A DNA stretch of 64,000 nt, taken from positions 310,001 to 374,000 of the forward strand of contig CAJFCJ010000012.1 of assembly GCA_904063045.1 (NCBI GenBank), given 5' to 3'. This DNA comes from Dimorphilus gyrociliatus (taxonomy: Eukaryota; Annelida; Polychaeta; Dinophilidae). The notes under the pieces were generated by a model that worked only from the letters and a program-made list of their open reading frames with translations, searched no databases and was not told where the DNA came from. This document shows positions 58,442 through 64,000 of the stretch, one piece after another. The translations under genes and the position numbers were made by a program. Within the stretch, counting starts at the first letter, position 1. Every line of letters begins with the position of its first letter.

Positions 58442-61400
58442 AATCGATAATTTTATATTTTCATAATCTTTGCAATTGTTTCGTTTTCAACCATAAACGA
58501 TTTTCTACTTAGTGTAAAGCAATGACTTAAAGATTCATTTAATTCAACTAGAGAGTAATGTATTATAGATTTTCTGCTAAGTAATAAATTAAGCCAAATT
58601 AATCACATTTCAAATCTTTCAACTGTAATACATAATCTTTGAACGAGCTATTATACCTAATAAATCTGTTACTATTACTTAAATTAATTATTAGGGGAAA
58701 TAGAAAATGTATTTTATTCTCTCTGACGTAAAGATTCTTTACCGTAATTATGGTATTTTATAATTTACTTCAGTTATAGCCTTAATGATTTTGTTTACTT
58801 TTCATTTCTATTTTTATCTACTTATAGAGAATTTACTATATTTTTGTGTTTCATAAGATAAAAAGCGTATGCACTCATTTCACTACTCTTTATCTAATAA
58901 TTCAGCAATTACGTAGTTCAAAGCAAAGGACAAAAAAAATATTTCCTGACTTTGATAATATAAATGTTATAGGCGATTGTACTTTGTTAAGAAAGGTGTT
59001 GATCTTTTAATAGAATTTTTAGTAGAAAATACAAACAGAGTCCTTGTTATAAACCTTAAAATAATTATTAATGCGCAGATCACAAATAATAAATTGCGCA
59101 ATAACATTTTAAAATTCTCAATGTCGAATATATGATAATTATACGATTAAGACTTTCAAATATACACTATTGGAAATAAATGTAAAGAAAAAAACAACAA
59201 AATACGTTAAGAATATTAAAAGATACTGTTATGTAGAGCGATTAATTATAATGCTGAATACCAAGCTTTAATAACATTTTAATTGATTCTGATTCAATTA
59301 ATTGATTGAATCATTAAGGAATATCTTTGTTTCGCTCCTATTTGATAAATTATATAGCTGATAGACTTTAATAGAAAATAATAAATTTTTTTGTTTTATA
59401 GATTACGTAATATAAGTAAAACATTTAAATTTCTGTCGATTTATCTCATTTGCAAAAGCACAACTTTTACAGATATATTCTCTTCTTTATTCTATTCTAT
59501 TTCATATTCCAATGCTTATTCTTTTATTAATATAAAAATACCTTTTTCTTTTTATCAAAAATAATTATCGCAAAGGTAAACAAGTTTAACGGTTTATATA
59601 CTAATATAATTTGTATACTTTCAGTTGATGTCCATAGCAACCGAGTTATTAATTATACCTTAAAGCAATCTTAACAAAAAATAGCCTAAAGAATTCCCTC
59701 GCAATATCGAAACTGTAAGAACAGAAGAAGGATTTATGTACGTTGTTAATTTATCTTAAAACTGACCTTTTAAATCTGTTATGGAATCAAGTAGATAATT
59801 TAATTAATCTATTCTTCAAGTAAATTATAACCTTTAAAAGAATAAAAACAATTTAAATATCAGTAAACGTTTTTGTCTATCTTCCCAATTTATCACAGCA
59901 TTCAACAAGCTTTTAAAAAAAGATGGGTTTTTGTCCATACTCTCTTAGATAAAAAAGTATGTAAATATGCTGCATGCAGTATATATATTTAGAGAAATAT
60001 TTATAGCCAATGTTAAAAAATTTTCAAAATATTGGCTAAATTTGTTTAAATGTTCCTTTGGGAGTATAGCATCGCGATAAATTGAATCTAAATAACGCAT
60101 AATTTAATAACTTCCATTGATTGTTTGTAGTACATCTTTTTCATTCATAAAAACTCTTTATTATCAATAAAAAAAAATAATAAATGTAATATGCAATGAA
60201 TAGATTATATAAATATTTATTGAATAAATTAATCTATTGCATATACAGTAACTAGATAGTGTTTTTCACATTATTTTATTCTTACATCTTCTTCCTCAAT
60301 CTCTTCACTTTCTTTCTTATTTTAATTCTCTTCTACAGACTTTTTCGTTACCAATGTGATGATAATCAGTTTATTTTTAGTAACAAATAATTGCTATGAG
60401 TCAACTTAGGTCTAGTTGTATTCATTGTTGTATAGTTGATGAATACTTTATAAACATAAAGATAAATATTTTTTAAGCTACAAATTAAACTATATGCAAA
60501 TTAGTTTCTTTTTTGTTTGACCTTCAATATTATCAAGCTTTACCAACTGAATGTAAATTATTAGAAACATTATAGAGTCTCTATTTATAAAGAAAGAAGA
60601 AATAGAGTTCCATACAATGGAGGAATTTTATTATTCCTTCGTTATATCTTTTAAAATAGATCGTTAAAGAGCAAAGAGACGGTAAATAGCAACAGCCTCA
60701 TCTTCTAAGATGATGCTATAAATAAATTGTCAATGCTTAAGTAGATATTTCGACTTGCATATACTTTCCCTAAATTTATTTAGTAAGATTTTTTCAAATA
60801 TCTATTGCTTTATATTAAAGTTAGCCTTATAGATAGCAGTAGTAATTTTTACCAATAGCAAAAAATGTGAAAAATATATGCCTATAAATTGATAAACTAT
60901 TAAACAAGGTATAATCTTTCTGTCATTTTTGGCCTAGGCAAAATTAGGCGATAATTTCGTTCTCATCAACAAAAAATATTATTTTATTATATTAAAACGA
61001 GTTCTAGCGTAAATGGATCAAATGAATTCCAAGAATTTTTGTTACAATTGCATATATCACTAAAAGCTGTCAAAGAATAATTTGGTTTTATTAATTAAGA
61101 TATTTATAAAATATCATCTTAATCTGTTTATGTTTAGAAAATACAGCTTAGTGAAAGTATAAATTGGTTTTAAACTAAGTATGATACTAATTGGTAATTT
61201 TAATTTAATATTCTTGAATACGATTTTTGAAATTTCCCATGATAATACTATTATTTTCCTTTAATTCATATAGAGAACTTGGAGAGTAGCTTTCATTCTT
61301 GTTTATTCTTTACTTTAAAATAAATAAATCAACTGTAAGTATCCTCTTCTTTAAATATAAATTCTCAGAAACGTCTTATGGTGTTGTTATTTTGCATATG

Positions 61401-62791
61401 AAAAAAGTTAAAGGTAAAATACTCTTTTCTCCTTTTCTCCATTGATTATAATGTATATCAGTTAAAAAAAAGTAGGATAGAAACGTTATCTGTTTCTATC
61501 TGCTACAGTGCCCATAAATAATCGATAGTATTTAAAATAGAAGCACATAAATCAAAAGGTTAATGTTAAAAGTAGATGCCCTCTTTTTTACCAACCGATA
61601 CAGAATACTCGGAAAATAACAAGCCTTATTATTTCGATAGAGTATACAGCAATAATTGCTTATATTTTTAAGGAAATAGAATAAATTAGATTCCTCAGTT
61701 GACTATAGTTATGCTAATGTATGTTAAAGTAATATAAGATTTGCAAAAGAAGGTCTTCTATTTCTAAATTAATTTACTAACGCTCGCAAACTGTTTCCTT
61801 GAATTGCGGACGGAAAAATGTCGAACCGTTTTATCTTCTACGAAAAAATAAAGGTGTATAGATATGTTTATTTGCCTTCCTGCGGAGCCATTAACCAGGG
61901 AGAGATGAAAGAAATTATAAAGGAAACTTTACTTAGAATGCAAACAATACCTCAACTCATTTTCATCGAAATAAAAGTTAAAGTAATATAACGAAATTGC
62001 ATTGGTAAATAGGCTATACTTCTTTTCTGTGAAATATGATAAGAATATAATATTAAATATTAATTCGTACAATCGTATAATATTACAAGAAATATGTTAA
62101 CAAAAGAGAACTTATGTTTTATCAAAATTAAATAATTATTATATTTAATTAGTTATATTCGTCTTGTCTTTTCCAAAGCATTCCAAGCATTGATGGCTTA
62201 GAGAATAATTAATATATCTTATATATCCATAAGAATAATTTCAATACTCTAAGATGTTTTTATTAGCTGTATAATAAGCATATGTATGAGATATTGAATA
62301 CCAAAGAAAATATTAGCATTGTACTTATTAACACATCCTGTATTTACAAAAATAGTCTAGTTTTTCATCATACTTTGTAATATTTTCTGATAAATTTTGA
62401 ACAAATTTTCCCCTCGAGTTGTTTGTAAATTTTGGCAAATTGATAATCAACAAATGCTTTTGTTTACTTTTCATTATTTACTTTGAAATATGCACGTACG
62501 CTGAGGTAAAGTTACAAAGTAAATGAATGAAGTTATACGCTTTAGCAGAAGGATAATTTTATAAATATACAGTTTTATTTATTGTAAATGAAACAAACTA
62601 TGATAACTCTACTTTTCTATTATCTTTTCACAATCTCATTCAAAGGATAAAACTTGCTAATATCATAATTACATGGAAGGGATTAAATTTGTATCTATCA
62701 AAGATTTTTTAAGGCCGATACTAGCGCCAACTTTTGAGTAGCGTCACCTGTAACGCTTTCTCACTTTTGCGATTCTGAGCGCCGGTGCAAA
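58442..62791. other. AT-rich intergenic region before the GPCR gene
   Basis: Over about 4.3 kb I find no well-supported gene. A 57-codon open frame at 61818-61991 sits in a slightly GC-richer patch (separate entry). The last ~90 nt before the GPCR ATG are also GC-richer and probably include its 5' UTR. Confidence 0.45.
61818..61991 (+). CDS. Doubtful small ORF (57 codons)
   Basis: ATG in an A-rich context opens a 57-residue frame (MSNRFIFYEKIKVYRYVYLP, then a Cys-containing middle and an Ile/Lys-rich end). It has no recognised motif, signal peptide or visible partner exon. It is reported only because the frame is long for this base composition. Confidence 0.18.
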   Translation: MSNRFIFYEKIKVYRYVYLPSCGAINQGEMKEIIKETLLRMQTIPQLIFIEIKVKVI

Positions 62792-64000
62792 ATGAATACT
62801 ACCATCTCTCCTGGTGTAAAAGAACTTGAAGAAATTTGGAATGAAAGACTGAAATTATTTTACAAATACTCTTTACCGAATTTGATTGCCTTCGGCTTGA
62901 TTGGACATATGATTGCTATTAGTGTATTTTTGCTATCGAAGAAACGATTTCGGTCCTCAAGCGTTTATTTAACTGCGTTATCCGTTGCCGATTGCTGTTT
63001 TCTGCTCTCTCTTATTCCTATAAGCTTGGGATATTTTCAAATTGAACTATTTCACATTCCAGTTTTTTGCCAGTTGTTGATATTCGTCATACAGAATTCT
63101 GCTGCATTATCAGTTTGGTTCGTTGTATGTTTCACTGTCGAAAGATATGTGGCCGTTTTCCTACCGCTAAAGAAAGCCAACTGGTGTACTACTAGAAGAG
63201 CCAGAATTGTAGTAGTTACTCTTTCAATATTCTCTTCAATTCTTTACTTAGATTATCCTCTATCTCTTGATGTGCAAGTTCGTTCGAATTAAATCCAGAG
63301 CTATTAACATAAGAGATCTCATTAAAAAGTCTTAAAAGCTGGATAACAATAGCATTTCGAGTTATGATATTGTTAAGAATTAAAGAGACATTATTATAAG
63401 AAGTTTTAAGTAGTAGATTTCAATTACTGACATCTTAAAAATTGCTAACATTCTTAATATTCTACTGAGAGGTTCCCTATTACTTATAGGTTAATCTAAG
63501 CTATAATGCTTTATATATACTTTATATAATAGTATATTTCAACTTTTCTTTTAGCTTTTCCACATATCTATGTCTTTTACTCATGTGCTATTTCTGTACT
63601 GCTCTACCTTGGATGTCATTTTTAAGCAGAGCTCTCGTCTAAGCACTTTAAATTATCTTATTATTTTCAAAGTATAAAATATTATTAGCTAATAAAATAA
63701 GCCAAGGATATAATTCGGACGAATAATAGTTCAACACTAAGAAAAACAAAACTCTGTGCGAAACAAAGTCTAAATGGTTCAAGATCATCAATATTCATAA
63801 TTCCGTTGATACAATGTTAACTTGTATTTTACCAACTTTGATAATATTCTCGTTCAATCTCTCAATAGCATATAAAATATGGGCTACAGAAAAGAGGAGA
63901 AAACAGAGATTAATAGCTGGTAGACAATTACCACAATCTAATGATGTTAAAATTACCATTCTTTTAATAACGATATCAACTATATTTCTTCTTCTGAATG
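62792..64000 (+). CDS. Class A GPCR, neuropeptide/FMRFamide-receptor-like (3' end cut by window)
   Basis: Exon 1 (62792-63277) and exon 2 (63730 to beyond 64000) join in phase 0 across a 452-nt intron. Exon 1 encodes an extracellular N-terminus with an NTT glycosylation site, TM1 (about 28-50), TM2 with LSVAD (Asp67), TM3 with Cys93 at its top and ERY (117-119) at its end, and TM4. Exon 2 encodes the second extracellular loop with a partner Cys (KTLCETK), TM5 (TMLTCILPTLIIFSFNLSIA), a basic third loop and the start of TM6. The overall pattern resembles invertebrate FMRFamide-type peptide receptors; the ligand cannot be read from the sequence. An oddity is His39 in the TM1 segment GLIGHMIAI, where class A receptors nearly always have Asn1.50. 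TM7 and the C-tail lie outside the window. Confidence 0.75.

Overview
The window looks like a compact, AT-rich animal genome. Protein-coding genes are split by short GT-AG introns, mostly 45-80 nt, and families typical of bilaterians are present: a doublecortin-like kinase, a soluble ACE-like peptidase, an FMRFamide-receptor-like GPCR, and Death/TIR signalling proteins. The style of the TIR, ACE and GPCR proteins suggests a lophotrochozoan with a reduced genome (small annelid or rotifer type). That placement is inference. I see no bacterial genes, rRNA, tRNA or CRISPR.

Layout: 2.3-7.4 kb (+) xanthine dehydrogenase-type molybdo-flavoenzyme, 11 exons. 7.6-8.0 kb (-) a small secreted peptide precursor with a C-x3-C/C-x3-C pattern, made of three tiny coding exons. 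8.9-11.5 kb (-) a soluble single-domain ACE-like M2 peptidase, 11 exons. 13.0-18.7 kb (-) a doublecortin-like kinase (two DCX domains, a long charged linker, kinase), 7 exons, with a possible alternative first exon inside its 2.2-kb intron. 20.4-20.8 kb (-) an unrecognised two-helix membrane protein. 21-26 kb is gene-poor and holds a Tc1/mariner relic.

The striking region is 26.0-50.6 kb (+): four intact head-to-tail paralogues of 1428-1513 residues, each with 14 exons in identical phases. Exons 1-13 and the first part of exon 14 encode a fast-diverging, all-helical N-terminal region of about 860 residues. A tract of about 1.5 kb in exon 14 is almost identical in DNA among all four and encodes coiled coil, Death, TIR and TIR. 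The tails diverge again, yet every protein ends in a CaaL prenylation box (CVLL, CTLL, CSIL, CQIL). This is a variable-sensor/constant-effector cluster whose effector half appears to be homogenised by gene conversion. Both TIR domains keep the Glu that aligns with the NADase glutamate of SARM1, so membrane-anchored, SARM1-like NAD-cleaving or signalling immune proteins are a reasonable hypothesis.

After the cluster: 55.0-56.0 kb (-) a six-cysteine single-pass (Shisa/STMC6-like) protein, 3 exons. 56.9-58.4 kb (+) a PM20D2-like M20 amidohydrolase, 5 exons. From 62.8 kb to the window end (+) a class A GPCR cut by the window edge. The remaining stretches are AT-rich non-coding DNA with microsatellites. 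All exon models were built by eye from splice signals, reading phase and family conservation.
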